A DNA stretch of 64,000 bases from Gigaspora rosea (GCA_003550325.1 QKWP01000350.1:66159-130158), one strand, 5' to 3'; positions 36,040 through 48,339 are shown, counted from the first letter of the stretch. Numbers and translations: made by a program. The notes: generated from the letters alone by a model not told the origin.

Positions 36040-37260
36040 GGAAAGAGAGATTTATCATTTTTAGGTCGCAATTCTCTTTTATTTATAAATTGATCACTAC
36101 TTTTATCAATTTTACATTGTTATCAATTTTATATTGTTATCAAATTTACATAATCAAATTTAAACTATTTTAAATATTAGGTAACGCACGGGTTGTTACG
36201 TCAGACCCGTACAATAACTATAACATATAAAAAATTTGATATAAAAGTTTTACTATAATCTTCATTATTATAGATTAGATATTATTTAGTAATTAGAACA
36301 TAAAATTTGGTTTTCATATATAATGTAAAAAATGGCTCTGTAACTTTGTTAATGGGATAGAAAAGAGTCAATTGACGTTAAAATTTTTTGCTAAAAAAGA
36401 AGATTGTAATCTGTGCATCTAAAAAAAAGTACACTAATTATATATATACATGTTACTCAATAAAAAATTGCCGTAAGCTCAAATTTTAGTGATCACATAT
36501 AGTTTTGATTTACTTAGTTAACAAGCCACCCCAACGTATCTTCCTCAATGTGATTAACTTATGATTGTGTTGATCGCAATTGATGGTTGAGCAAATATCT
36601 TTATCATTATTATTTATGTAGCAATTATTGTAGTTACAAATCGAAAGCAAATGATGGATCAACGAAAGAATAAACCAAACTATGACACTTTAGACATTCC
36701 AATTTTTGTTTTTTCTTTTTCAGAATTTATTATAAATCAACTGAACACAAAATGTTCCTTTTTATTTTTGACAAAGATTTTTAGCACAGGTAATAAGGTA
36801 ATAATTCGTCGACGTTGGTAATGATTTTAAAAATTTATGACGATAATGTCAATGAAAAATTTCGACCAATAAGCGCAACTCTATAATAATAAAAAAAAAA
36901 GACGTTTAGGCCTCTAGATTGGAATGATAAATACCTTGATCGGTTAAACGACCTTCCATTAATAAAATTTCGTATTAAACTTTAATCACGTGTTTATTAT
37001 ACAATTGATTCGTTAACCTATTTTTTTACTAATAAAAATTTAGCCTCAGACACGTTCCGACTAATTGATTAAGATGCTTGTTAATTATACTTTACAGATT
37101 AAGAAATTTAAGAATAAAATTTCTATAAGGTTAATGTGATGCATAAATGCAAATCGAATAAATCAAACTATCCATTTCAATAAAATATTTATTTAAACAA
37201 TTTTGAAGTTATAAATTTAGTGATCACAGCTATAAGTGCAGGCGAACTTGAGAATTGGGA
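36040..37260. other. Gene-free stretch
   Basis: No protein or RNA gene seen. It contains 'gcacgggttgttacgtcaga' near 36188, the reverse-complement partner of a piece at about 23966. Confidence 0.4.
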
Positions 37261-37265
37261 TGGCC

Positions 37266-37676
37266 CGTTAGGGTGATATATGAAGATCATTAATTTCGGA
37301 TTTATTAATGGTTAAATTTCGATATTATCGCAAAATAATTATAAAATTAAATTTACATTTATTAGCACAAATATCTAATGAAAGTGTATATAATTTTTTT
37401 TTAACTTGAAGCTCTCAACAAGCTCTACATGTTAATAGAGCTACTTTTTTCAATATTAAATGTTAAAAAAATTAATTAATTTTTACGAAATGTTTTTAAA
37501 AAATTATTTGAAAAATAGCTCTATTATCATGTAGAGCTAGTTGAGAGCTTCAAGTTAAAAAAAAAATTATGTACTTCTGTTTAATAGTTATGCTAATAAA
37601 TGTAATTTAATTTAATATTTAAATATATGGCCTATAAAAAATCCGAAATTAATGATCTTCATATATGACCCTAACG
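37266..37676. mobile_element. 411-bp inverted-repeat MITE
   Basis: Ends CGTTAGGGTGATATATGAAG (left) and CGTTAGGGTCATATATGAAG (right, reverse-complemented), continuing 'atcattaatttcggattt'. Inside, a second stem pairs 'ttaacttgaagctctcaac' (37405) with its complement (37555) around 'agctctacatg'. Non-coding. Confidence 0.8.
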
Positions 37677-38289
37677 ATGGTTTGATTTAATTAGTTGAGG
37701 CCCCACCCTAATGTCCCGTACCGTAACTGAGTTATAACTAGTCATAATTTTTTTGCTTTAAATTACGGCTTGCTATAACTTGCGTATGTGCCGATAAAAT
37801 ATTCAAGTCATAACTTTTTATATTTGCCGTAACTCAATTTTGTATTTCGTAACTTTCCGTAACTTGCCATAATCTTGTTATATTGTAATTAATATGTTTA
37901 TTTTATATGAAACTTAAAATTTTTAATATTAAAAACATATAACGATAATAGCAAATGACAAATACAGTATCGATATACTGTATATCGTTTATTATAAATA
38001 TTTTATTAAATTAAACGTTTTTTAAAATATTATTGATATATAATTAATAAATTATATTTAAAAGAAAGTATTGTTTATAATTTGAATGATGATATTAATC
38101 ATGAAGATAATTTATTTAATGGTAATAATAATCACGATGATAATTTATTTAATGGTAATATTATATATAATAATAAATGAAATATTTATTACATATTTGC
38201 AAATATGTAATAAATATATCGATATATATAGGCATGTTTGTTACCACCCCTTTAATCGAATTCACTTACTTATAACTCGTTAAGAAATA

Positions 38290-38510
38290 TATGCACGTGA
38301 CTTACGTGTGCATCGACCGTGCCAAAACCCGTGAATTTTGGCTTAGTAAAGTGCAGCAAAACCCGGTCCATTTACGGTCCAAAATGTCCGGGCAGACGAT
38401 CCAATTCGGACCATTTTAGTTGTGCCAACACGGAATTCACACGTGCAAACCTGATCACCGTGCTTTTACATAGAAACACGTGCATATCCGGATGGATTTT
38501 TTTAGGGAAT
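38290..38510 (-). repeat. Truncated, inverted third copy of the 0.65-kb repeat
   Basis: Reverse-complemented it shows 'gggttttgctgcactttact' and 'cacgggttttggcacgg', matching copy B at about 39255-39310. It abuts the 3' end of the coding remnant at 38518. Confidence 0.6.
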
Positions 38511-38517
38511 TGTTATT

Positions 38518-38895
38518 CTATTGCTTTTTGTTATTCATTAAATTCTTCATTAAAAATTCAACCAATAGATTTGCTGTATTGTAATTATTTCCTGAACCTA
38601 CCCGCTGAGTGTTATGGTTTATTACCATATTCTGATTTTCAATAAATGAATTATTATTGCTAATGAAGGCTGGATTTGAAAGATTAATTATATCTTCGAT
38701 TAACAAATTAGCTTCATCCATATCATCCAATTGCATATTGATATCGCATGATCCAGACATTCCAAACCGGATCTCGTTTAGGTCCACTACAGCATCTTTG
38801 GATAAATAATTTTCTTCTTCAGATGATTTATTTCGATTATTGTCAATTTCTTGAGATGTAACAATTTTAATTGTTGTGAAGTGGTCATGACACTA
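38518..38895 (-). pseudogene. Protein-coding remnant, family not recognised
   Basis: A minus-strand frame open from about 38895 to a TAG at 38518. It starts 'DHFTTIKIVTSQEIDNNRNK', then 'SSEEENYLSKDAVVDLNEIR', and ends with an Asn-rich part 'NQNMVINHNTQRVGSGNNYN' and 'LLVEFLMKNLMNNKKQ'. Residue use is typical of real protein, with acidic and Asn-rich stretches. No start Met is near the open end and a repeat copy abuts the 3' end, so the piece is probably truncated at both sides. Confidence 0.4.
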
Positions 38896-39090
38896 TTTGG
38901 ATTAGTCCTTGACAATATTTGTCAAATTTCAAATAAAATTTTCGTTGAACATAGCCCAAATGCCAAAACTGACGGATATATTTATTAAATTATTAAAGTA
39001 GGATTCACCCTATTTTATAATAACTAACTACAATAATTTTTAATGACAAAACTATGCTTATTTCTTGAAAAGGATAACGATCATATGATT

Positions 39091-39752
39091 AACATCCATA
39101 AGAAAAATGTACCGTAAAGGTACAGTACAGGTTGGCGCGGAATGGCACAGGTTTTGGTGGAACGAATTAAACCCGGATTTTGTACGTAAGAGGTTGTATT
39201 GGCACGGATTTTTTCCCGTGGTGGACCCTATACCCGTACTAATTGGACCGTTAATGACTCGGGTTTTGCAACACTTTACTAGTCTAAATGGCATGGGTTT
39301 TGGCACGGTAATTAACGTGTATTAACTTGTTATACCACTGTGATAAAAAAAAAATACATACAAGTAGATTACATAAATTTATATCAACAATCAATATAAC
39401 TAACTGCACATGTATCAAAATTTGTAAGGAATTTTTTTTGTTAAGACATCCGAGCAGTTTCATTAGCGAAATTATGAGATATCGCAATTTTTTTAAAAAA
39501 AAATCGTATATTGATCTTTCGCTCTTCGTGAAACGAGCCAACACGTACCACCTTTGACCGTATCATTCAGTGAATGAAGGTGCCATTATGTATGACGTGA
39601 CATAACGTGCTACCTCCTCTCGTAATTTCCGTGCCACCTTTTACCGTGTCATTCCGTGCAACAGTCTGTATGTATCACTCCGACCGTGCCATTTCGTGTA
39701 TTCCCGACACCAACCCGTACCACACGCCAAACCACTTTTTTATAGGGATGTT
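39091..39752. mobile_element. 0.65-kb non-coding repeat, copy B
   Basis: Collinear with copy A (21088-21739). Outer ends AACATCC (39091) and GGGATGTT (39745-39752) are inverted, followed inside by 'ataagaaaaatg' and 'cactttttta'. It ends 97 bp before the ATG of the Sel1 gene, so the gene's promoter must lie in or next to it. Confidence 0.75.
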
Positions 39753-39849
39753 ACACTACGTACGTACGTATGTACTGAAAATATTTATATTGTACGCATT
39801 GCGCAATGAAATACATAACTTCCGTTTTAAACTTTGTTCTTGCGTCAAA

Positions 39850-40701
39850 ATGTCTAATTACAATAATATGTTTGAAAAAATCGACAGTTCGTCAGATATT
39901 ACCAACATTAGCCAATTTTTTTTTTTTATTATTAACTCACTTTGGAGACGCACAGTGGCGTACTTTAATATCAGCCAATTAATTTTAGAAGATAACAATT
40001 TACAGGATCTTTCATTTCTAAATGAAATTGTTAAAGAAATGTGTAATCTTTATAATGAAGAAAGATTGAAAGGCAAAAATTCTCGTTCAATTCTTGAGAT
40101 GTTGGAACAATTTCTAATGAAGAAGAAACAAAATCCAGTTAATATTATTGATTTTTGCTTAGATAATCAATCCAATCCTACGATTCAAATCGTTCTTGCA
40201 AGTTGCTATCGTTATGGTAAATGGGTTAAAAAGGATAAACACAAAGCATTCATTTATTGTCAAAAATCTGCAGAGATGGGTGACGCTAGTGGAATATTTG
40301 CACTTGGTTGCTGTTATGTTGAAGGAATTGGAGTTGAAAAGGATGAACATAAGGCATTCATTTATTATCAAAAATCTGCAGAGATGGGTGACGTTAAAGG
40401 AACATTTAATGTTGGAAATTGTTATCAAAATGGAATTGGAGTTGAAAAGGATGAACATAAGGCATTCATTTATTTTAAAAAATCTGCAGAGATGGGTGAC
40501 GCAAATGGAACATATAATGTTGGAGATAGTTATCTTAATGGGGATGGAGTTGAAAAGGATGAACATAAGGCATTCATTTATTTTCAAAAATCTGCAGAGA
40601 TGGGTAACGCTATTGGAATGTCTTGGGTTGCGGAATGTTATCGAAATGGAATTGGAATAACAAGAGATTTACATAAAGCAAAATACTGGTATCATAGGTA
40701 A
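39850..40701 (+). CDS. Sel1-repeat protein
   Basis: A 283-residue single-exon frame. The start chosen is ATG 39850 ('MSNYNNMFEKIDSSSDITNI'); an upstream in-frame stretch lies in the repeat copy and is not protein-like. Residues 1-115 are helical ('LNEIVKEMCNLYNEERLKGK', 'SRSILEMLEQFL') and end 'QNPVNIIDFCLDNQ'. Then five Sel1 repeats of 36 residues follow ('GVEKDEHKAFIYFQKSAEMG', 'D-A-N-G-T-Y-N-V-G-D-CY'), the last being 'GIGITRDLHKAKYWYHR'. Sel1 repeats are TPR-like scaffolds for protein contacts. In related fungi this helical region and Sel1 array commonly follow a protein kinase domain; here the kinase is a separate gene 0.25 kb downstream on the same strand. The repeats are nearly identical at DNA level (108-bp period), which shows recent amplification or homogenisation. 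Confidence 0.8.
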   Translation: MSNYNNMFEKIDSSSDITNISQFFFFIINSLWRRTVAYFNISQLILEDNNLQDLSFLNEIVKEMCNLYNEERLKGKNSRSILEMLEQFLMKKKQNPVNIIDFCLDNQSNPTIQIVLASCYRYGKWVKKDKHKAFIYCQKSAEMGDASGIFALGCCYVEGIGVEKDEHKAFIYYQKSAEMGDVKGTFNVGNCYQNGIGVEKDEHKAFIYFKKSAEMGDANGTYNVGDSYLNGDGVEKDEHKAFIYFQKSAEMGNAIGMSWVAECYRNGIGITRDLHKAKYWYHR

Positions 40702-40739
40702 ATTTTAATTTAAGCATAAATTTTCGTAAGTGTAATTTG

Positions 40740-40860
40740 ACGCACCACAATCAAATTATATGATATGATCAGGTGTAATTGAATCTGAAAATAAAAATAA
40801 AAATTTTAAAAAGATGAAATTATTGGTAATTACACCTGATCTTGAAATTCAATTAATAGA
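40740..40860. repeat. Small inverted repeat between Sel1 and kinase genes
   Basis: 'gatcaggtgtaatt' at about 40768 faces 'aattacacctgatc' at about 40837. The 'caggtgtaa' word also ends several MITEs in this window. Confidence 0.6.
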
Positions 40861-40946
40861 TCTGTGGCCGTTTTACGTTTATAAATACACGTTTAATAAG
40901 TTCAAATATTTAATCATCGATTAGGGAAAAAGATTTAACATCAGGT

Positions 40947-42210
40947 ATGATCTCAGGTATTATTATTATTATAAACTTTATAACTTTTAAAATCTATAAT
41001 TGATTAATTTTATAAATAAATATTAACAGCGAATAAATGCAATTGGATGCATAATCTTGAAATTGATGATAATTTGAAAAATTTATTGACAGAAAATAAA
41101 TATCAGTTATCGTGGATTCCTTATGATGAATTTACGGAGATTAAAGAAATAGGTAAAGGTGGATTTGCAACTGTATATTATGCTATATGGGATGATAAAA
41201 GTCAAAATGTGAGCAGAAATGTTGCGTTTAAATTGCTCCATGGATCAAATAATTATCATGAAGAATTTATAAATGAGGTAATCTTTATTAAATATTTACC
41301 GATTACTGTATTTTATTCCTGATTTATTATTTGTTAATATTATAATTTGTATTTATATTTCTTTTTAATTAATTAGTTAAAAGCATATTGTGATATCGGA
41401 CTTAAAGATCCAACTTTTTTAAAATGTTTTGGTATATCAAAAGATAAAGATTCTGGAAATTATATACTTGTCATGAAACATGCTTATAATGGCAGCTTGC
41501 GCCAAAATTTGCATACGATAGCACAAATGAATTGGAAGGATAAATTAAATTTGCTACAATGTATTGCATCAGATCTTCAGATAATTCATTCTCATGATCT
41601 TATTCATCGGGATTTACATAGTGGAAATATCTTACAAAGTGATTTGAAAAGTGCATATATTGCTGATTTAGGACTTTCAATAACTGCTAATATTACGTCA
41701 AAATCAAAATCTGATGGAGTTTATGGAATTTTACCATACATTGCACCAGAAGTTTTGATTAACCAACGGTACACTAAAGCATCAGACATTTATTCATTTG
41801 GTATAATCATGTGGGAAGTTTTATATGGAAAAACTGTATCATACAATCAAAAGCTTGATATGTCGCAACTTTGTTTTTTAATGTGTTATCATGATTTAAA
41901 ACCTGCTGTTAATAAAGATGCTCCACAATGTTACGTAAATCTTATGAGAAAATGTTGGGATAAAAATTCTGAGAAACGTTCATCAGTTAAAGATCTTTGC
42001 GAAATTTTTGAAAAATGGCAAAATGACGAAAACGTTTTGTTAGAACTAAATGAATCCAATTCAATACTTGAGAATATTCAAGATTCGTACTATGAGAATA
42101 TGTTCAAATGTGGAAGTAAGTTTATCAACACGCGTGAAATTACTGAAAACTTTTCTGAAAAGGCTTTAGTCAGTAAAGGGATTGAATTCTCTATTCCTGA
42201 TGATTCTTGA
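40947..42210 (+). CDS. Protein kinase, tyrosine-kinase-like/RLK-type fold
   Basis: Predicted 363 residues in three exons: 40947-40956, 41030-41277, 41377-42210. Intron 2 (99 bp, GTAATC...TTAG) is secure because it joins 'HEEFINE' to 'LKAYCDIGLKDPTFLKCFGI' in frame. Intron 1 (73 bp, GTATTA...ACAG) and the 10-base first exon are inferred from phase and give 'MISANKCNWMHNLEIDDN'. The kinase domain spans about residues 38-320: Gly loop 'GKGGFATVY' (45-53), Lys in 'VAFK' (71), 'HRDLHSGNIL' with catalytic Asp165 and Asn170, 'DLG' (183-185) in place of DFG, 'APE' (209-211) and 'CWDKNSEKRSS' near the end. All catalytic residues are present, so it should be active. A short tail has no recognised domain. 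It lies in tandem with the Sel1 gene. Confidence 0.85.
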
Positions 42211-42214
42211 TTTT

Positions 42215-43530
42215 TTTTTTTTTTTAAAAAAAAGGATTTTATATATCATAAAAAAGATTTAAGCATTATTGGATATTACTTTTTTTATTTGATTCATTAT
42301 TTTAATGTTTAACTTTTTTTATATGTTCATTTTTACCGGGGGACATCAAAGGGGAAGATGGAGGGCTGATATTAACCGAAAAATTAAATTCAAACGGCCT
42401 AAAGGCCAAATGTCTGCAATTTTTTTCGGGCTTCCTCATATTTTTATTTTCCATGAAAACTTTTGGTATAGGGAGTAAAATAGTAATTAATTAACGTCGA
42501 AAATAAGGATTCATAACAAAGTAGTTGAACGACCTTTTTGAATACTCGATTAGTAAGCTTTTCAAAAAAAAAAAAAAAAAAAAAGGTGATTTGTTGTAGA
42601 ATGGTGTAAATTGAAATTTCATCGCTTAATGTTCTTTACTAATAAAAAAAAATTTCTGATATCAAGTTGCGATATTATTGTATTTAGACATATTGCATCA
42701 AAAAACAGTATTTTAAAACGTTAAAAACTTTTTACAGGTGAATTTTTTTTAAAAAAAACATCCCATAGAAGTTCTATGTATAAAGTTATCAATTTGGATT
42801 TTAAACAATTTGGCTGTAAAAAGTTTTAGCATTTTTAAAAAAATACTGTTTTTAGCGCAGTATTCTAAATACATTAATTTTAGTAGTAAACCAGAATCAC
42901 GAGAAATGAAAGTTACGCTTATTTTTCTGAAAATTATTTTCAAATATGAATTTTTGGCCTTATCAAAGTTGTAAAGACGTCAGGGAGCCTCATTACACTT
43001 GTAGTATATAAATTTAGACAGAATTCTAAAAGTTAAAAAAAAAACAACCTTCGAATTTTGCTTTTAACTACTGTATCGACTATAATATTTTAAAAGTCAG
43101 AAGCTAATTCCTCTTCGATTGTTATATAAATATTAGAGGTCAATTACATGTGTTTGGCCAGTGTTCATTGATTCAAATTTGCCGGAAAACGAAATAAAAT
43201 TGATATATTTTTATTTGAAAATAATTACACTATCTATTTCAATTAAAGTTAGATTCCTACATTTAATTTCTGAAACCCTAATATCAATTACTGTATAAAG
43301 GTTTTAGAATTTAATAAAAATTTTATTTATAATCTGTTTATCAATAATCTGAATTCTTATACTGTAAGAAAAACCTCCTATCAAATCCCCAGTTGGTCAA
43401 AACTATATAAAACAATTTATACAAAATTCTAAATCATCAAAATTGTGATAGAATTCAATGTTTTGAGAAATAAATTTGTTGAAATTATAAATATCATTTT
43501 AAATTTTAACATCAAATCTTGAAAATAAAA
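42215..43530. other. Intergenic stretch with an imperfect hairpin
   Basis: Non-coding. At about 42680-42880 'tgtatttagacatattgc' and 'aaaaacagtatttt' pair with 'aatactgtttttagcgcagt' and 'attctaaatacatta', and 'aaactttttacag' with 'ctgtaaaaagttt', a MITE-like hairpin. Poly-A and poly-T runs are at 42210-42235 and 42560-42582. Confidence 0.55.
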
Positions 43531-43536
43531 GACATA

Positions 43537-45258
43537 TCATGTAAATTTTTTTACTTGAAACACTTCATAGTCTGAGACTGCAAATGAAATTGGGATTCCA
43601 ATGTTAGGGTAAGAGTGTACATTACATTGCCAAACTGCACCATTACTTGGAACGTATAAATCGTGACTACCACCGGTACCTCCGGAAGTTTGAGGATTTC
43701 TTAAAGTTGCTCCACCTCCGAAGCCTCCAAAAGTTGCACTGCCTCCGACAGTTGGACCTCCTCCAAAAGTAAAACCGGTAGCTGGACCTCCTCCAAAAGT
43801 TGGACCGTAGTCATTATGACAATAAACTGCATAATTACTATTAGTAACGTGTCCTAACTTTGCGGTTTGAGGATTATTGAGATCACTTAATGAGAATAAG
43901 AAGCTATCAGTTGTGATTTTATATTGACCATTTCCATTCCAGTCAAGAGGATTATAACCTCCAATTAATGGTGTAATTGAATTTGAAATTTTCGCTATAA
44001 AAATCGTTGCACCTCTATTATCACATTTTTGATGAAATTTTTGGGAAGTACGACCATCTCTACTACTTCGAAAAAGAAGAATAAAATTATATTTAATTTT
44101 TTTTGAATCCTCATTATTCACAGTTTTTTTATTTATCAATTTTGTAAATAATAATTGTGCAATTCTTTTATTAATTATAATTGAGTCGATTTTACTGTTG
44201 ATGTTGCCCACTCTGATGGGAAATAGATGATAATGTGGTTCAGGATTTGAAACTAGATAGCAACGTAATATATCTCCGACTAGGTTATCCGGAAGGATGT
44301 GTTTATACGGCCATACTTTAAGCATAAATTCTTCACCATTTATCTGATGAAATCTAACAAGTTGAATTAATTCATGTAATTTATTTTTTAATTTTCTAAA
44401 GTCTTCATTTGTATATTTTGTAACGTCGCTCTCTTGCGTCGGATCTTGAGCGATTCCCCATTCAATTAATCGATCCCAAATTTCACATTCTTTCATATCG
44501 AGATTATTACAGTTAAGAATTAATATTAATGCTTCTTTTTCTAATGAAATGAATTCGGTTGAATTAAATAATAATTGAGGATTTTCGCAAACAGTCTTTA
44601 AAAAAATTTCTTTCAGTTCAATAACTCTTTCCAGTTCATTATTTAAAGTAAAGAATTCAGAATTGACGAATAAAAAATTAAATATTTTAATGGAATGTAA
44701 TTGTAAGAATTTGTAACAATTTTGGATTAAACAGGTTTGAGTAAAATTAATTAGTCTTTGAATGTCAAGTTGTTCTGCAGCGATTTGAAGTTTTAAGAGT
44801 GTTACGCATTCTTTGTCTTTAAGATCTATTAGTCCAAAATACAGATACCTATTTTTTGAATTTGTAACAAATATTATCATGTATGAATACAGATTTAAAT
44901 CCTGAATGGTTATTATAACAATTTAATAATTCATTACTCACTCTAAGACAATTTCAAAGATCGATGGGTTAATATCAGGTTTTTTAAAAATTATATGACC
45001 TTCAGCGTTTTTATTGTTTTTAATCCATTTAGAAGAAAGAGCAGTACGAAAATAAATTGATCTGGCTCGAAGAATTAAAGAATGGGCTTGAAATTCTTCT
45101 TTATTTTCTTCTCCGACAATGATAATTGTATCATAGTCTTCTTTAGTTTTGTATAGCTCTTTCAAATCATCAATTACGTCGCTATGAAAAGTTGAAGACA
45201 TTTCATTATTTAAGCTGATTGGAAATAATGATGTGTGCATTTCAAAGAAAGGATTCAT
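43537..45258 (-). CDS. BTB-BACK-TLDc protein (paralogue 1)
   Basis: Two exons: 44942-45258 and 43537-44848, joined by a 93-bp intron (GTGAGT...ATAG); the phases fit and give 542 residues. The BTB domain covers about residues 30-106 ('YDTIIIVGEENKEEFQAHSL', 'ILRARSIYFRTALSSKW'), the BACK-like helical region about 107-300 ('IWDRLIEWGIAQDP', 'LIQLVRFHQINGEEF') and the TLDc domain about 318-542 ('LFRSSRDGRTSQKFHQKCDN', 'IGGYNPLDWNG', 'DSFLFSL', 'SDYEVFQV'). The true start may be Met20 ('MSSTFHSDVIDDLKELYKTK'), which aligns with the paralogue at 49832. BTB domains recruit cullin-3 or dimerise; TLDc is linked to oxidative-stress resistance in other eukaryotes; the role here is inferred. Between 'YGPTFGGG' and 'HDLY' the protein carries about 40 extra Gly-rich residues that the paralogue lacks. 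Confidence 0.85.
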
Positions 45259-45261
45259 TTG

Positions 45262-48200
45262 TTTTTATTTTTTTACCAACACTTAAAAGACTTCCATAAT
45301 TTACGCTAAATCGTTTTCTTTTATAGAGATCTTGAAGATGATACAAAATAATACCAAATGGCATTACGTTTCAAAATCCTTATTTTATACAACCAGATAC
45401 GCATCGTACAAATACGTTGAACCCTTGTGTGTTTGATAAGCTAGTGTATATCAGAGTAAGACAAAAAAAAAAATTATTACCTAACATATTAACAAAATGT
45501 GAAAACCATTCTTGAATATATATACATTATTAAAATTGGAAGGTACTAACAGTATAAGCTTAACGTAATTGTAATAAGTATATTGTAATCATATAATTTT
45601 ATGGCAATATTTTATTCGGAATAAAAATGATTAACTAAAATTTTAATACCCTATAAAAACTAGAATTTCTAGGCTTCATATATTGAACTCTACAAGCAAT
45701 GTTTGGATTACCCTAATAGTTTCGAAACAAAAATAATTAACAATACTCTAAAGCATCTTATTCCTAACGAAATTCTGAACAGACGTCATTCTTAAAAATC
45801 AATTCAATGAAAGTTTCAAGTCATTGATGCAATATAAATGAGATTTATTTTTACTATAGTTTAATGAATTAAACAAGAGGCAAAGTTAATATAAATTACG
45901 TAATGAAAATAAAGATACCTTTATGAAAATTATCCAATAATAAATTTTGATTAACCCGAATCAGCCCGAATAAAGTGAGACGACAAAGACAATCAAAAAA
46001 CACTTAAAATAGTTTTGGTGCACTGGATATAACTGTCAAAAATGTAATTTTGCCATACATTTAGCCCCCCTGTTTTAACTTCAAGTCAATCCTAACGCTA
46101 AAATATATTAATAATTTTAATCAATTTTTTGGAGGGACTCCAGTACAAAAGTTTCGAGTTTCACACTATATAATATAGGATAGTTTTTGAGAATGTCTAA
46201 ATTAGCCATGTACGTACGTACGTACAAATTTTTGTGTTCACACGTATAATATTAGTTTTAAAAAAAAAAACGAGTTTAAACACATGTACAAATATATATT
46301 TTTTTACTTAATGACGAGCTATTAATCCTTTGTATAGTGCCTTATGAATTTTGTATTACCATTAAATATCGTTTCCAAATTAGTGCACAATGGTCTTCTT
46401 TCAATTCCATATATGACTAATACAATTATATAACATCCATAACAAGGACAGTTTTAAATGCATGCTGTACGAATCAGCTAAAATATTTGATGGAGAAACA
46501 GATACACAAAATCTCACCATTGGCTTTCTGTGAAAGATAGGAGATCTTATTTAAATATCTTATCTTCTTTAATATTTTCTTTTTTAACACTATAGCAAAA
46601 TTATGGGATGTAACAAATCATAAAAATTCTCATTAATAATCTGTAATAAAAATTTTTAGTACTTCTAATTAGATTATTAGAAATACTATATTTTTATTTT
46701 TTGAATAATAAAAATTAATGCAATAAAACAAGGCTCTTAAAATTGTGAAACGTTGATTTGTCAAATTTGCTTATCGGTATTGAGTTAGTTATTGTTACCT
46801 AGTAGTATATGATATATTACTTTTTAAATTTGCTTTCATTTAGAAAAATACTTTATAACATATATCGCTCTTTAAGCCTAACTTTTTGCCACTTAGAAGT
46901 ATATGACACATCGTTTTTGAACTTTAGAAGCTATGACTTATCGTTCTTTAAATTAAGGCTTTCCTTATAATAAATTCTAGTCATTTTTAAATCAAATAAA
47001 CTCGCGATAGTAGGTTAACTATAGAAAAAATACTATATATATTTTAGTGCAATAATAAACGAATATAAAATTTTTTTTTTCTCTTTCAATAGCAATTTTC
47101 TCTGGTTCCGTATTATTTCATCGACAATCACTTCACCGACAGCTCATTTAGCCAACATCACGCTAGATGAAATTTAGTTAAAATATAATACTACAACTAG
47201 TAAATGCTTAACCTTAACCTTATGTGATGTCGGCTATACGAATTTCAGTGGGAGTGACTGTCGGTGAGTTGAGTTGATCTGAACCGTTCTTAACATAACT
47301 AAATTTCATCTAAATTAATTTACAAAGTTAAAGTACCTTTACGTTTTCATTGGGCAAATATATAGAGTATGTATGCAATAGTTATGCATTACAAAAAATT
47401 TTTATTAAAATCTTGTTAATAAGTAGATTTTATTTGCTATTAATACGAAGCACGCTCCGGATCCCAACGGATCCCGTTTCCTTGTCATTACAAATACCCA
47501 ATGACATTGTCAGTAGTTTCGGTATATTCAACAAAAAGAGCTGATATATTTTATAAGAACAATTATTTAGTAATTCGAGCTTAGAAATGTAGGTGACTTT
47601 ACTTTAGTCAAGTGTGGTCACGTGACATCCCGAACTTTGATCTTAATTTTATATATATATATATATCAAACAAGGTGAATGGAGCTAGCAATTTTTATAT
47701 AAATACAAAACAGTGATATTAGAATCTTTTGATAATAGATCTAATTCATTCAAGAATATAAAATTTGGTCGGGCTATATTTAAATTTGTAACATTTTATT
47801 TATCAAAGACAGCTATTCAGATTATGCAATAATTTTTAATTTTTTATTTAAAGGTTGATAGGGCACTATATTCATATCAACAGAGTTTAAATAATAGTAT
47901 AATTTATTAACTGCTATACCATAACAGATAATTATTACTTAATGCTAGACAGAAAGAATCACTTTATTGAAGTATACCGCTCAATGTAAGGTAAAATACA
48001 TATTTAATTTATATATATTGATATTCACGCCATAAGCTGATAACTAATATGTTGTTTAGGAAGATTGTTTAAATCAGCGCAAAAATTTCTAAACCTTTAA
48101 ACTAAAAAATTAAGCACATTTTTCGTGCCACTTCTATTAGATTGCAAAATTCTGTGGAAAATAAACCGCAACAAAAAACAAATGATAATTTGAGAATCAA

Positions 48201-48335
48201 AATCATATGCTATACCAACAGTATCATTATATATGTGAAATTTCAGGCTAGCTAATGATAAGAAATATGAAGTGAAAAACTAGCTACTAAAAGCAGAAAT
48301 TACATTTTTTGAATGCTAACGATATAAATATCATT
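45262..48335. other. Intergenic stretch
   Basis: No gene supported. A (TACG)n tract lies at 46208-46225. An imperfect hairpin at about 47130-47270 pairs 'ttcaccgacag' with 'ctgtcggtgag' and 'tagccaacatcac' with 'gtgatgtcggcta'. A 'tcacgtgac' word is at about 47630. Confidence 0.45.
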
Positions 48336-48339
48336 AACG

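Noticed and set aside
39107..39557. Several 70-86 codon frames on both strands
   Set aside because: They lie in the 0.65-kb repeat and are not kept open in copy A.
40159..40660. 142-codon minus and 154-codon plus frames over the Sel1 gene
   Set aside because: By-products of the 108-bp coding repeat in wrong phases.
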